The notes: a model not told the origin generated them from the sequence alone. Positions 1-11,384 are shown, counted from the first letter of the stretch. The stretch: DNA of 64,000 nucleotides from Macrothele yani (GCA_039090855.1 CM076997.1:160238709-160302708), one strand, 5' to 3'. A program made the numbers and translations.

Positions 1-521
1 AACTCCACAAAAATGAAAATATTTTGAAAAATATTTCAGCGATTTGCATGATATTTGGTATGAAAACAACATTCCAGGTTCTTTAAGGAATCAAAGCACT
101 ACAAGACTTGCGAAACAGTAAAACTCATGAAGATGATATCCAGAACACAAATGAAATTCATCATCTGGTAAGAAAAAGTATTTCAGTACCGGAAGTGATC
201 ACATTGGGCAAAAAACAACCCTCTCACAGATATGCCTCATGCCAAGAGCGTTAAGAATACACCACCTGCAGAGAAAGAGAATAGATATTTCACGCTGAGA
301 AGGATAAAGTACAACATCTACTAAGAAGCGAAGTACTTGACTTACTTTAGAGAACAAGATTATTTCACTTTATTCTCAAAACAAGAATCACTCATGCTGA
401 GAATCAGATTATCCTCCTGGTTCTGAGAACGAGGATATTTATTACGTGTAGATATACACTTTTCAAACTGCGGAGATATATTTTACGAAAAGAAAGAGAT
501 CTGTAATCCATGTAGTAACCA
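1..521. other. No recognisable feature
   Basis: AT-rich sequence without a long open frame. Short in-frame stretches near 180-340 could be remnants of a decayed coding sequence, but I cannot match them to any family. Confidence 0.3.
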
Positions 522-695
522 CAAAGTTGGCCTAGTGGTCAGAGACGTAGTCTTCTGGCTGTTCTTCCAAGTTGGGTCCGGGTTCGAGTCCCGGTTGAAG
601 CAGGGGTAGTGCCCGTGTTTTACTGCCCCTGACTCTGTCTATTTTCTGAAACCAATTTCTCCAAATTAGCTACGGGCGGTTGTGAACAGGGTGAG
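522..695 (+). mobile_element. tRNA-derived SINE, old diverged copy
   Basis: A box-like TGGCCTAGTGG near 532 is followed about 55 bp later by a B box (GGGTTCGAGTCCC), then a body resembling the window's main SINE family (tail block TTAGCTACGGGCGGTTGTGA corresponding to TTAGGGACGGGCGACTGCTTA). This is Pol III internal-promoter architecture. The copy lacks the usual GGTGGTCGTTAAACC end and A-tail, so it is old or 3' truncated. No target duplication is visible. Confidence 0.7.
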
Positions 696-793
696 TAGAG
701 AATTTGTCCCGTTTTGTCCTACACATTATTTTGGGCCTTCATTTATGTGCGAACTGTACTCCAGCGTCGAATGGGTAGCGCGATTATATGGAC

Positions 794-905
794 TGTGACG
801 TACTACAGAACTGAAAACATTTGTCAAGACGACAAATCTGCGGCAAGACATTCTGTAAGCGTGGCTCAGTTGGGAGAGCGATTTACCCCTGAGTGGGCAA
901 AGTTG
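794..905 (+). repeat. tRNA-bearing repeat beginning TGTGACGTAC
   Basis: Starts TGTGACGTACTACAGA and shares a block (TGTCAAGACGACAAATCTGC) with the reverse-strand repeat at 34294-34441. About 63 bp after the start lies a tRNA-like head containing GTGGCTCAGTTGGGAGAGCG, which has an A box. The 3' half is diverged and has no good B box. The same order (TGTrACGTAC, 60-80 bp, tRNA-like unit) is seen in the LTRs of the miniature retrotransposon at 45250-45756, so this may be a remnant LTR of a related family. That link is inference. Confidence 0.5.
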
Positions 906-974
906 TGTTTTCAAAAGACCTCAAAAATCCGCTGACATGCATTCGTCACGAAGCAATATTACATTATCACGTAA

Positions 975-1290
975 GCAGAGGATGAAGGTCAATAAGCGTG
1001 TTGTTTGGGTGCTCCTACGCCATTATTGGAAAGACGGTAAAACGCGGCAGCGGGAAAAAATTCTGCAGTTGCAAGTGAGGAAACTGTAGGTAACAGCACT
1101 GCATGAAAATGGCTGAGCGTTTTAATGCTTGGAATACCAGTCTCGAAGGCAAGCCGATATCAAGACGTCCGACGACTACCATCACTGACCCACTGTCGAA
1201 ACTGTGACAGCGGATCCCGGTATTAATACACGTCAATTGGCAATTGAGGTTGTGGATTTCCAATTCACAGTTCTTCGTCACCTGAACCAA
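975..1290 (+). mobile_element. mariner transposase relic, N-terminal part
   Basis: Conceptual translation with frameshifts gives the mariner N-terminal helix-turn-helix pattern: a LLRHYWKDGK-like first helix, then a SLE..P.SRRP-like stretch near 1140-1170 and TADPGINTRQLAIE near 1215, which corresponds to the family's 'D P . . T . R E L A' helix. Stops and frameshifts mark it as dead. The continuation with the catalytic region lies at 1560-1960 beyond the 26-bp repeats. Confidence 0.65.
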
Positions 1291-1291
1291 C

Positions 1292-1473
1292 ATGGTTTCC
1301 CCTCCAGGCCTCATCTAATGGTTTCTCCTCCAGGTCCCACCTAATGATTTCTCCTCCAGGCCCCATCTAATGGTTTCTTTTCCAGGCCCCATCTAATGAT
1401 TTCTCTTCCCGGCCCCATCTAATGGTTTCTCTTCCCGGCCCCATCTAATGGTTTCTCCTCCGGTCTCGATCTA
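1292..1473 (+). repeat. 26-bp minisatellite, seven copies
   Basis: Seven head-to-tail units starting at 1292, 1318, 1344, 1370, 1396, 1422 and 1448, each close to ATGRTTTCTCYTCCAGGCCC followed by CATCTA. There are no spacers, so it is a simple tandem array. It sits exactly where the N-terminal mariner segment stops. Confidence 0.9.
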
Positions 1474-1559
1474 ATGATTCCCCACTCTAGTAGGTGGATC
1501 AATGTGTTACTATCGGTTTCATTTTACTGCCAAATCAATAAGACAATAGAAGGTTTTGG

Positions 1560-1960
1560 CGGCGCATGCTCACAGGTGGCGAAAAGTGGATATCCTACGC
1601 TATCCTAAAATTGGGTGCCAGTCGCAGTGCGAAGGGGGTGGTTAGTGAGGAAAGCCATGATGTGCATTCGGTGGAATTGTGAGGGTTCTGTGCACTGGGA
1701 ATTTGTGCCAGATGGTCAAAGTGTGAATGGGGACTTCTAGGCGGAACAACTGCAGCGCTTTCGTGTTTATTTGTACCAACCTTATCCAGCGATCATCAAC
1801 AGAAGGCAGATGTATCTGCAAGAGGATAATGCCTATGTCACACCTTTATTTTTGTCCGCTGAAAACTATAGGAATCGGAAAGAGTTGATATATACTATTC
1901 CATCCTCCATACAGTATACTGAAGTGTCAAAAGTCATGGAATACGTACCTAATATTGTGT
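1560..1960 (+). mobile_element. mariner transposase relic, catalytic part
   Basis: GGEKWISYAIL near 1575 corresponds to the family motif GDEKWI.Y around the first catalytic Asp, here apparently changed. Then come RKAMMCIRWNCEGSVHWEF (family: K.MLCIWWD..G..HYE) and QEDNAYVT near 1820, corresponding to Q.DNARPH. Spacing and order fit one mariner copy together with 975-1290. Stops and frameshifts are present and the C-terminal Asp region is not clear. Confidence 0.65.
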
Positions 1961-2960
1961 AGGACCTCCTACAGCCCGGCGAAGAAGTGCAGGAACTCGA
2001 CGTGGCTGGAATATTTCAAGAGAGATGTTGAGCCATGCCTTCTGAACAGCCACCCACAGTTCCATGCAGGATCTTGGGTGAGAATGGACCTTTCCATAAG
2101 TGCTCTATTGGGTTCATGTTGGGAGAGCTTCGTAGCCACACCATCTGTCGGAACTTTCCAGAATGCTCCTCGAACCAATTTTGGACAACTTGACCCCGAT
2201 GACATGCTGTATTATTCGCCTGGAAAAATCCTATCGTTGCTGGAGAACATGAAGTCCATAAAGTGCTGCAAATGGTCACCCAGCAGAGCAACAAAGCGTT
2301 TTCCGGTTAATGACGTGTTTACGAGGACCAGAAGAGATCCAAACCCTGCCAAGTAAAGACACCCCACACATGTATGGAAACACCACCAGCATACACGGTG
2401 CCTTGTTGACAGCTTAGGTCTATGGCTTCACGGGATCTGCGTCGCACCAGAACCCTACCATCAGCTTTTAACAAATGGTTACGTGACCCAGGTGTTCACG
2501 AGCCCAGGTGAGGCGCTGCGTCCGATGTCGTGGTGTCAACAAACGCACTGTGGTGGGTCTTCTGCTCCCATATCCCACGGACGCTAAATTACGCTGCACT
2601 TACCTGATGCCTATGTCTCTGGTACTTACCGCATTGAATGTTGGTGTTTTTTGTGCCAGTGTCTCTTGTCTGTTAGCATGGACAATCCTGGTCAGACGCC
2701 GCTGATCACAGTCATTCAGCACCTGTGCTTGGCCTGGCCCAGTGCGCTATCCACGGTAATTGGTAATGTCGTCCATGAGGTATTCTCGGCACACACGTGA
2801 CACCGTGGATCGAGGAATGTTGAGTGGTCGCACAACTTCGGAAATTGAATGTCCCACCGTCTGGCTCGTTCAAACTCCGATAATTCACGCCAGCTTGCCA
2901 TACCGCTACTGGCGGTTGTTGAGCCTGACTCACGAGATTACACCTCGCAACTGATAAAAA
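1955..2960 (-). mobile_element. Tc1-like transposon relic
   Basis: Read on the reverse strand from about 2930. WRELSEFERA at the start corresponds to the N-terminal helix-turn-helix. Near 2210 comes a frame with FSRRIIQHVTGV, a decayed Q.DNA.CH region, then VQNWFEEHSGKF and MNPIEHLWKG, matching NPIEHLWD around the catalytic Glu. Frameshifts are common, so it is a pseudogene. The inverted repeats were not found. It abuts the mariner relic, and the order of insertion is unclear. Confidence 0.65.
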
Positions 2961-2964
2961 TCGT

Positions 2965-4389
2965 GGCCTGCGTCGAAGCCTTTATACGACGGCAGCGCCA
3001 GTTAAAAATTTGCATACTGCTATCCCATGACCTTTGGCACTGCATTGTACATACTTTCCGCCATCCTACTATCATCTGTTTTACTTCATGACCCACTTCC
3101 TACAAGGACAGCACTTCACTTCAGTGGTGGACCTCGAAATCTGCCAAGTGGTACCGCAGTGGAGCGAGGCTCTGGAAGAACGTTGGCAAGCGACTGTAAA
3201 AAACAAGACGCTGTACACTGCGGAATGAAGTGAGCGTGTCTGGGTTTCCTTCATCGGGACAAATATTTGATTAACGTTGGTATGACCTCAATTTTTCTCT
3301 CGATGGCTGTTAAACCCCAGCCCGAAAAAGATCTTCTAACTTAGAAAAAGATCATTCATTCAAGGACGAACACCCATCCGATCTTGGGAAGCGACTAACA
3401 GACGCCCTTGTTAACTTTTTGAGGTTCCTATATGTTTTGATAGGGAGAAAGTAACACCTCTTGGGAGCATTCTAGTTCTTCTGTTGATACCTGATCAATA
3501 TTACTGGCCAGGAGACAGTCAACGAAGCTTTTCTTGTTTGCTTTTAAAGACATCAAGTCACTCAGTAGTTGGACTCATTATGGTGTGAAGATTGTTTTCG
3601 TGACTAAACCTCAAATCGATCGATGTAAAAAGAAAACTGACTTTCAAGGGTAAGAAATACTGCGCAACTTTGTGCAGATATACGTGCAGTCAGGTAACCT
3701 ACCACAATGCGATTAGACAACAGCGGGTGAAATATAGACGCATTTTCCACCTATAACGTTAAGAGAGATTATAAGAATAAGTAATTTAGTTTTAAGTAAT
3801 TAAATTTAGTATTCAAAGAGATATCACATTGCTCGTGAACAAAGCTAAAACTAAAATTATCTTCTGTTTTGATTTTGTTTCTTAAATTAAAAGTTTCTGT
3901 GCTTAAGCACTGATGCTAAGAAGACGCACTGCTCCGTAAGTAAGACTTCAAAAGAGGAAAAATGCTAAGCTCACAAGTAGGATCAAAGGTTTTTTAGCAA
4001 TATTTCTAATGAAGCTGGAGTGGATATGAGTACCTTTATTAATGTTGGAGACCGTTAGTAAACGAAAGCACATGTTGTTCGGAGGCAAGGCCAGAATATT
4101 TCATAAATACAGATAAAACACGCAACACGCTTGCTTGACGAATCTCGTTAGATCAGAAGCGTTTATCTGTTTCGAATAATCCCATTGCACATTACGCAAA
4201 CTCTTGCTGGACGCAAAGCTGATATCTCAAGTCCCATTGAACTCCTTACCTTCAACTTTTACTTATTTTTCATAAATACTTTTAGCGGTGTCTTGCGCGC
4301 GTCGACTGGAGGATGAAATAACTTCAGTAGCGAGTAGTGATTAAATGTTATTTAGCTTTTTTGAGTAAACAAAAATTGTTGCCATGCCA
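2965..4389. other. No recognisable gene; AT-rich
   Basis: No convincing coding similarity on either strand. CTGTTAAACCCC at about 3307 resembles the 3' end of the local SINE family, but no tRNA-like head could be located upstream, so I do not annotate a SINE. Confidence 0.3.
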
Positions 4390-4435
4390 GAAGGAGAGAG
4401 AGATACCGAGAGACAGACAGGGAAAGAGAGAGAGT

Positions 4436-4468
<33 letters not shown>

Positions 4469-4474
4469 AGAGGG

Positions 4475-4511
<37 letters not shown>

Positions 4512-4698
4512 CCGAGAGACAAACGGGGAAAGAGAGAGAGTTCGAGAGAGAGAAAGAGAGAGTTAGAGGGACAGAGAGAGAGAGAGAGAGAGAGAGAAAT
4601 ACCGAGAGACAAACGGGGAAAGAGAGAGTGTTCGAGAGAGAGAGAGAGAGAAATACCGAGAGACAAACGGGGAAAGAGAGAGAGTTCGAGAGAGAGTT

Positions 4699-4742
<44 letters not shown>
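4390..4742 (+). repeat. GA-rich microsatellite with higher-order repeat
   Basis: Long (GA)n tracts are interrupted several times by an ACCGAGAGAC...GGGGAAAGAGAGAG block (near 4405, 4511, 4600 and 4654), giving a rough 50-105 bp higher-order period. The long open frames here in several phases are a by-product of the dinucleotide repeat. Confidence 0.9.
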
Positions 4743-4746
<4 letters not shown>

Positions 4747-5215
4747 ATCGGGTATAGTAAGATTCCGGTGCGATGGTAGTATCCTACCATGGTCTGGGAA
4801 ATTATCAGATATGTCCTCCGGTCAAATATGTAGACATCTGGGTAACGACTTGTTGGCGACAGATTTGCAATCTACTACCTCAGCGTCTCCTTGAACTGAT
4901 GACAACGTGGCATAGGAATACGGTATGGTAAAGAGTATTAGATATAACAATGATATACACTGAAGTGAATGCTATGATGCTAGTTTTGTGATCCCTGATA
5001 CTCTCAGTAATGAATATCGTTGCCTTTGTAGGCATCACACGCAAAGCATTGGCATAAAGCTGATACATGCCCTAAATAGCATCCTGCACCACCTTTCGAC
5101 ACATGTATGCATCATCACTCTACTATTCTTTTTCCCTCTAGACATTCATATTGTTGTGTGTCTGTGAAATATTTTTATCCCGGATGTGACATTTTCTATA
5201 CATTCGCAATGTGGT
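4743..5215. other. No recognisable feature
   Basis: Unique-looking sequence between the GA microsatellite and the Tc1 relic. I see no coding or RNA signal. Confidence 0.3.
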
Positions 5216-6170
5216 TCAGATCCGAGCTTGGTGGTGCCCAGGGAAGGTGGGCAGTCCGTCGACAATTCTACAGTCAATCGAACAAGATTCGTTGTTCAGA
5301 AGTTGTTTAGCGGGCATGACGTTGTCATGCTCGGTGAACTGAACAACCAAATCTTGCTCGATGAATTTAGCATTGTCGTCCATGAAACAGTTGTCACCTG
5401 CTGGATAAAATGTCAACATTGCAGGATGGACTTGATCGGCGGCAATGTTCAGATAATTCTTGGAGGACACCGACTGTCCAGCAACATCCGTTCCGTATCA
5501 ACAAAACGTGCCATACACCACGACACCACATCACACCCCTACATAACATCTAAAACCTTGAGCAGTGTTAACAAGGCGAGTTGTATTCACAGCTTCACGG
5601 GGCTCCTGCCAAATTCTCTGCCAATTGTAGGTACAGAAGAAGGTGAACCGCGACTCGTCGGACCACGGGATTTTTTCCTACTCTTCCAGAGCCCAGTCAG
5701 TATGGGGTTTGGCATAAACACCCCTGTACTTAGTATGTAGTTTCTCCTGACACCACCGAAATCAGTACGTAGTTTCTCCTGACACTATCGTAGACGAACT
5801 TTCCGATTCTTCGCAGAAATAAGTGGTTTTCACATAAGCATGTGACTACCAAAACCGATTATTTTCAGTTCCCTGCGCATAGTTCGCTGAGACATAGGTC
5901 TGAAACAGCCAGCATTGAAGGCTTCGGTCGCTGCACATATGAAGTCCTGTTCTCGTGTACAAGCCTTCTTAGACAACGGCTATTTCGCGCCTGACAGATC
6001 GTCGTCTCACGGCGGTAACGCCTTTTAGATAAGCTCAAGCTCTGTACATTGTTCTTATACTTATTACAGATCCGGGATATCACACCTCTGAGAACCCAGC
6101 CAGCTGCGCTGTTTTCAAAATCGTCGCTCCAGCTAGACGGGTACCTACAATAAGCCCTGTATCGAATTCC
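5216..6170 (-). mobile_element. Tc1-like transposon relic
   Basis: Reverse-strand reading: GVISRICNKYK and RETTICQARNSRCLRRLV (about 6080-5960) match the N-terminal helix-turn-helix and linker. Near 5670 WSDESRFTFF holds the first catalytic Asp (family: WSDESRF). Then KNYLNIAADQVHPAM (about 5470) and an FMDDNAK motif for the second Asp. The NPIEHLW block is not identifiable. Frames change several times. Confidence 0.65.
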
Positions 6171-6479
6171 GAAAGTACCTTTGTTTTTCCCATTGAGTTA
6201 AACACTACTCATAATTACTGACGATCAGCAGGTTTAAATAGTCACCAAGATCACGTGACGCACGTGAACACATATTTTGCATATACGCCGCATAAGTGAC
6301 GTTTACGTACGTTTGCACAGAGGTTTTAATTCTCTGGCCAGTGTGTGTATATACACATACACTCAAAGAAGGTTGGGGAGATGCATGTTTGTTGCGATCA
6401 AGACAAGTTAGTGAAACCATGCAATGCATTGATTATGATACGCTTTCCAACATACCAGAAATCGCGCGCAGATAAACCC
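6171..6479. other. No recognisable feature
   Basis: No coding similarity or repeat structure seen. Confidence 0.3.
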
Positions 6480-7065
6480 TCGTTTTTACCCTGACTATTG
6501 ATTCGTTCAGTATACCTCCGGAACAACATACTAAAGTTTTGTCGAAATAGAAGCATCTTTACGCAAGTTATGAGGATAATAGCTGCGGAATAAATCTCGC
6601 TTCTGTGTCCTGACCTTTTGACCCCATTTCGATGATATTCAACACAACCGGTTCAGTATACCTCCGGAACAACATGATAAAGTTTGTCGCAATCGAAGCA
6701 TTTTTACGTAAGTTTTGAAAGAGTAAGGGCGATGTAATGTATCCCGCTCCTGTGTCCTGACCTTTGGTCCCATTCATCCATTTTCAATAGGGTTCCTTCC
6801 CAAGATGTTCCCCTACCACATATTAAAAGTTTGTCGCAATCGAAGCATTTTTACGTAAGTTTTGAAAGAGTAAGGGCGATGTAATGTATCCCGCTCCTGT
6901 GTCCTGACCTTTGGTCCCATTCATCCATTTTCAATAGGGTTCCTTCCCAAGATGTTCCCCTACCACATATTAAAAGTTCATCGGAATCGAACCATTTTTA
7001 CGCGAGTTATCGTGCTGACAGGTAGACAAACATACATACAGACAGACGGGCAAAGCTGGAGCATA
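6480..7065 (+). repeat. Tandem array, ~147-bp period, about four units
   Basis: TTTGTCG(C/A)AAT.GAAGCAT recurs at 6538, 6683, 6830 and, diverged, 6977, giving spacings of about 145, 147 and 147 bp. Units two and three are almost identical over the shared CATCCATTTTCAATAGGG to CCTGACCTTTGG stretch. The array ends in a CAGACAGACGG-type tetranucleotide tract. The array at 60470-61100 has a similar organisation and the same kind of end. Confidence 0.85.
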
Positions 7066-7095
7066 TACGCTTTTTCAACCTACGTTTGGAAAGCG

Positions 7096-7420
7096 TAAAA
7101 GAACTCATTCCTCAGGAATGTGGAAAAGTTGATGACATGATGATCAAGATAAAGACCCTCAGTTGGCAATGGGCTAGACCTACAATTATTGTAGATGAAC
7201 TGAACGTCTTTAGACAACTGAAATATTATACTAGATGCAAAGATATCTAGTATAATATCACATGGGGTATGAAAAAGCTTGCCAGAGTGACGTGGTATAG
7301 AAAGGCTTACCGAAGTGACGCGGAAAAGAACTGTCTAAGAGACAGAGAGAGTTGTGAAAAGACGTGGGAAAATCTTCATATCCATCAACGGATTGAGAAT
7401 GGTTCTTCATGATGACGCTA
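7096..7420 (+). mobile_element. RTE-type retrotransposon 3' fragment (same family as 38311-40140)
   Basis: Diverged copy of the last ~300 bp of the element at 38311-40140. It has GACATGATGATCAAG..AAAGACCCTCAGTTGGCAATGGGCT (compare the copy near 39865), then a GCCAGAGTGACGTGG segment and the terminal GATTGAGAATGG..ATGATGAC block that matches GATTGATAATGG..ATGATGATG. It ends immediately before the next element's terminal repeat. Confidence 0.7.
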
Positions 7421-7435
7421 TGTAACAAAGTTTAT

Positions 7436-9360
7436 TTTTTTATTCGTTCCTGGGTAGTAACTCTTATATTCTGATTACTTGTGCCTCAAAAGTATAGAAA
7501 ATGGCTATTATTCCCCACAAACTTTACTTTTGCGACCAGGGCAGTGATATTTTGAAATTCACCTATTTTTCAGAATCTCCCAGATGGAGTCGGTGCTGAG
7601 TAAACTTGGAATACTTTCTGGAACTTTCTAGGACTCTCGAAAACCAGCCAGAACTTTCCAGTGATCATATAGTGGTTAGAAATACAGTGGCCTGAAGGCC
7701 ACCAGTTCAGTTTAGCTCCAGCAGCCTAAGTGGATAAATATCTGCATTTTTCTGACATAGCGTCCAGCAGACATATTTCGTTATGTCTGCTGCCAATTTA
7801 TTAAGACCAGAGCAAAAAAAGACTCCATCGAAGCATCTGCTAAGGTGTATGATGCCTACAAGGCATATTTCGGCATGTCTATTGGGGATCAAGACCAACC
7901 CTGGACACTTCATTTCACATGCGAACACTGCAACAAAGCTGTGGAGGAGAAGGTGGACAACTGAGAGAAATCCATACTACTCCAACCAAAAAGACCTCAA
8001 TGACTTGATTAGAGATATTTTTCTTACCATGTCTAATGTCGAGATTTTAACGTCTAGGCTGAAGCAGTGGTGGAACTTGTTAGATGAAAGTGTGCAAGTC
8101 GCAAATCAGAAGTGTCACCCAGTTTTTTCAGTTTCTTCACCCGTCGACATGGCCTCCGCTTCGGCCAAAGTGTCACCATTCTGTTCGGAATCGCCGGTAA
8201 CCTAAACAATTGACGCCTCTTCATTGCCAGCTCATCCAGGAGCCCAAAAGCCGTGCTGCTTCCTAATGGGAACAAGTACACATCTCTTCCCTGGCTCACC
8301 CGGTGCACATAAAAGAGGATTACAACAGTATCAAAATCTTTTAGAAACCATGAAGTATGATGAGTACGGCTTGTCATTGGGGAATTCAAAATGGTGGCAC
8401 TCCTCATGGGTCTGAATTTCGGTTTTAACAAATTTCCCATCTGTCTTTGTCTTTGGGATAGCTGGAACACCAAGACCCACTAACACAGATGAAAAATAAG
8501 AGTTACTACCCACAGTAGACCGAATTCTCTGTGGGGAAAAACAACGTCATGTGGGAGCCACTGATGAACCGCTAGAAGGTGCTGATGCCAGAGCTCAACA
8601 TTAAATTAGGACTTATGAAACAATTTCTTACAACTGTAGAAAAAGAGTCGGGAGCCTTCAAATGCCTGCGAGGCTTCTTCCTTAGCTGTCTGAGGCGAAG
8701 TCATAGTTGGTGACTTCGTCGGACCACAGACAAAGAAGATTCTGCGGTGCAAGGAGTTTCCCAACATGATCACTACAAAAGAGAAAGCGGCTTGGAACAG
8801 CTTTGTCGCAGTCGTTAGAGGCTTTCTGGGCAACCACAAGACCGAAAACTATGTGAAGCTAGTTGAGACTCTGGTGAAGTAGGACAGCAAAATGGGATGC
8901 AGGATCGCCCTCAAAGTCCACATCCTTGATGCTCATTTTGATAAATTCCAGGAAAACATGGAAGCATACTCGGAGGAACAAGGCGAGCGCTTCCACCAAC
9001 GTAAACTAACCTTTGAACAACGCTACTAAGCACAATGAAACGAGACTGCATTTGGTTGCTGATTCGTGAAAGTGATATAGAATATAGTCGGAAATGTTGA
9101 AAAACTGTTCATTTCTAAATTTTTGTGAGCATTTTTGTATAACTGTGTGGTATAAATGCATGCTAATTTTGATTCATATGTTGTTTTTTACTTTATGTGC
9201 ACGAAAAGGCGTAAATTTGCCCGTTTCCTCATTGGAAATTGGTAAATTTTTTGCAACCCTGTCCTGGTGGTAAAAGCACAGTTTTTGGGAAATAATAACA
9301 TTTTTTTATACTTTGTAGGTATAAGCAATCCAGAAATAACAGTTACTGCCCAAGAATAAA
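7436..9360 (+). mobile_element. DNA transposon of unknown class with ~125-bp inverted ends
   Basis: Left end (TTTATTC..CTGGGTAGTAACT, 7436-7565) is inverted at the right end (9235-9360, AGTTACTGCCC..GAATAAA). The arms align over about 120 bp, including AAAGTATA(G/A)AAAA and ACCAGG. Between them lies a broken ORF (7830-9060) of a family I recall as multi-copy 'uncharacterized protein' genes in arthropods. KVYDAYKAYFGMSIGDQDQP near 7828 is followed by blocks for SPKAVLLPNGNKY, VALLMGLNFGF..FPICLCLWDS and SEEQGERFHQR. Its enzymatic class is unknown to me. No target duplication is obvious. Confidence 0.65.
7828..9060 (+). pseudogene. Degenerate ORF of the 'YFG.S.GDQD.PW' repeat family
   Basis: The open frame 7783-8205 plus downstream frames together cover the family from an N-terminal Cys-containing segment (HFTCEHCNKAVEE, near 7912) to a C-terminal EEQGERFHQR stretch at about 8976. 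Many stops and shifts exclude a functional protein. I have no catalytic triad to point to, so the function is unassigned. The surrounding inverted ends argue for a transposon-borne gene rather than a host gene. Confidence 0.6.
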
Positions 9361-9807
9361 TATTGTGTTACCAGACTGATAAAAAAGTGATTATGCGGAT
9401 AATTTTTGTAATAGACATAGGCTGAGAATATCCACAAGTCATTTAGAAACAATTTTAAAGTGCAAAATACGCACACCACTCAGCAAAGCAATTGTGTGCA
9501 GAAAATCCGAAAATATATGGATAATTTTTAAAATGGCAGCAAGTCTTATCCCATGTCAGAAATTTCTAACTCGTTTTATAAAAGAGAAAATATCTGTCTT
9601 ACAAAATACAAGAATATTTATTATAATGGCCGCAGACAGAGAGGAAGGAGTGTATCAGAATGCTGAAACGCATAGAAGACCTTGTGGTTTGTGCAACAAT
9701 TCAGTTTCGAAGAACTTTTTAGCCACCTTTCTGCATGCGGAAATATCGTGCCAAATGCAGGCATATGTTAAAGCAATCAACCACACCATCTAAATAAGCA
9801 CACCAGA
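9361..9807. other. No recognisable feature
   Basis: A 99-codon open frame (9494-9793, +) is present but matches nothing I know, and its codon content looks random. Treated as non-coding. Confidence 0.3.
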
Positions 9808-10887
9808 ACAAAAGTTTAGTCACCCCTAACAGAAATGGCAGTAGGAAGTTACTGGTAGCACTCAAGGCGCCGTGATAGCATTGTTGGGAGATAAATAGCA
9901 CTGACTTGGTTTATGGGATCATTTCTGTATCGTGCGGTGGTGAAGAGCAACGTGTGTGTTGAATTTAGTCTGCAATATGGGTCGTAAGGCAGACATTATT
10001 GAGTGGCAAAAAGGACCCATCGTGTTTGGCCGTGATCTCGGACATAAAGTGAATGAAGTCGCCTAATTCGTTGGTATGTCGAAGCGTACTGTTCAGGGAT
10101 CTACAAACAGTGGTGTAGTTCGCAGCCAACTGAAAATCGGCGACGTAACAGTGGCCGGAAAACGATTCTCACCAACAGACACCGCCGCCATGTTTCACGC
10201 CTGGTAACTGCAAATCGGTTTCAAACCAGGCAACAATTGCTCCAAACAGTCAATGAAATACCACTGCAACCAATTTCCAAAAGGACATTGCGAAGAGAAC
10301 TGCATGCGATGGACATCTGGAGCAGAGTACCACGAAAGAGGCCTCTTAACAGTAAGTCACAAAGTAGCACGTTATCAATGGGCTCAGATGCACCACAACT
10401 TTATGAGTCTCGTTTTTGTTTGTACTCCAATGATGGAAGGCGACGATTGCATCGCAAGCCCAATGAAGCCTTTAATCCTGATTGCGTCGAAGGTGCTGTT
10501 CAAGCTGGAGATGTTTTCTGTGATGTTTTGGGGATGTGTTTCGTACCACGAAATGAGCCCTTTCGTTGCAGTGACGATGAATTTCAACCAGCATGCGTAC
10601 CTCCGCATTCTGAATGACAAAGTGTGCCATAGAACTCCCAGAGCAGCATCACATTGCCACTGGGAAAACACCGGAATAAAAGGGAAAAAGGGAAAACACC
10701 GGAATAAACACCCACGTACATTGGCGGAACGGCAGGACCAATTGACGTACGAGTGTCTGCAAATCGATGTTCAATACATCCACAACCTCGTGGAGTCTCT
10801 ACCACACAGGATTCATGCTGTTATCAAGACAAGAGGTCGTTACCTATTACTAGGTACGTTCTGTCTGGGGTGACAATGTTTTCGTCC
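9808..10887 (+). mobile_element. Tc1-like transposon, degenerate, with inverted ends
   Basis: Inverted ends: GTCACCCCTAACAGAA near 9820 against TTCTGTCTGGGGTGAC at about 10859. The transposase starts MGRKADIIEWQK at 9977, then a linker block ..PISKRTLRRELHAMDIWSR (about 10265-10325) and YESRFCLYSNDGRRR (about 10408), which contains the ESRF that follows the first catalytic Asp. Frameshifts separate these blocks, and no DNARPH or NPIEHLW block remains. Confidence 0.75.
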
Positions 10888-10889
10888 GG

Positions 10890-11384
10890 TGTGCGTGCTT
10901 GTATTCATATCGCTAAGTTGTTCTCTAAGATTCGGAGGTCAGCTCTTAAACACAATAGCGCATTTGCAAAAATAGCTTAAAAATGGCGTTGCAAGATTAT
11001 ATGTACTGTTTATGTATCAAATATCTCCACTTACAGCGATTTTGGCGCACAACATAGGCTTTACTGATATTCTTTACACATGTCACATAAAATCTTTCGT
11101 ACTTCCTACTTATTACCTTTTTCTCATGTAGATACTATTCAATCTGGTCGTCCCGTAATTTCCTTGACCTTCTACCGTTCTTTCATTTCACTTGAGCTGA
11201 GTAAACTTGGTCAGTTAGCTTCTCATCTCTTATTCTTTCACCACAGCTAAATCATCAGAGAATGTTTTTTTCTTTCTTAAAAACATTTTGTCTCACATTA
11301 TACAACTGCAATACATATTTGTTCTTGACATGATCAGAACGTCCTACACCAAATCCCCCGTAAGTAATGTACACAAACGACTCC
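10890..11384 (-). mobile_element. RTE-type family Y 3' fragment, distal part
   Basis: Diverged copy of 55975-56460: CTAAGTTGTTCTCTAAGATT near 10911 marks the element's 3' UTR, followed by the C-terminal coding region on the reverse strand. Many small changes indicate an old copy. It is broken at 11385 by the foldback element and continues at 11915. Confidence 0.75.

Noticed and set aside
1292..1473. CRISPR-like array
   Set aside because: Units are directly adjacent without spacers, and the context is eukaryotic transposon DNA.
3100..3325. Degenerate SINE ending CTGTTAAACCCC
   Set aside because: Only the last ~12 bp resemble the family; no A or B box at the right distance.
4352..4894. Several long open frames (Ser/Leu-rich and Arg/Glu-rich)
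   Set aside because: They are translations of the (GA)n microsatellite in different phases.
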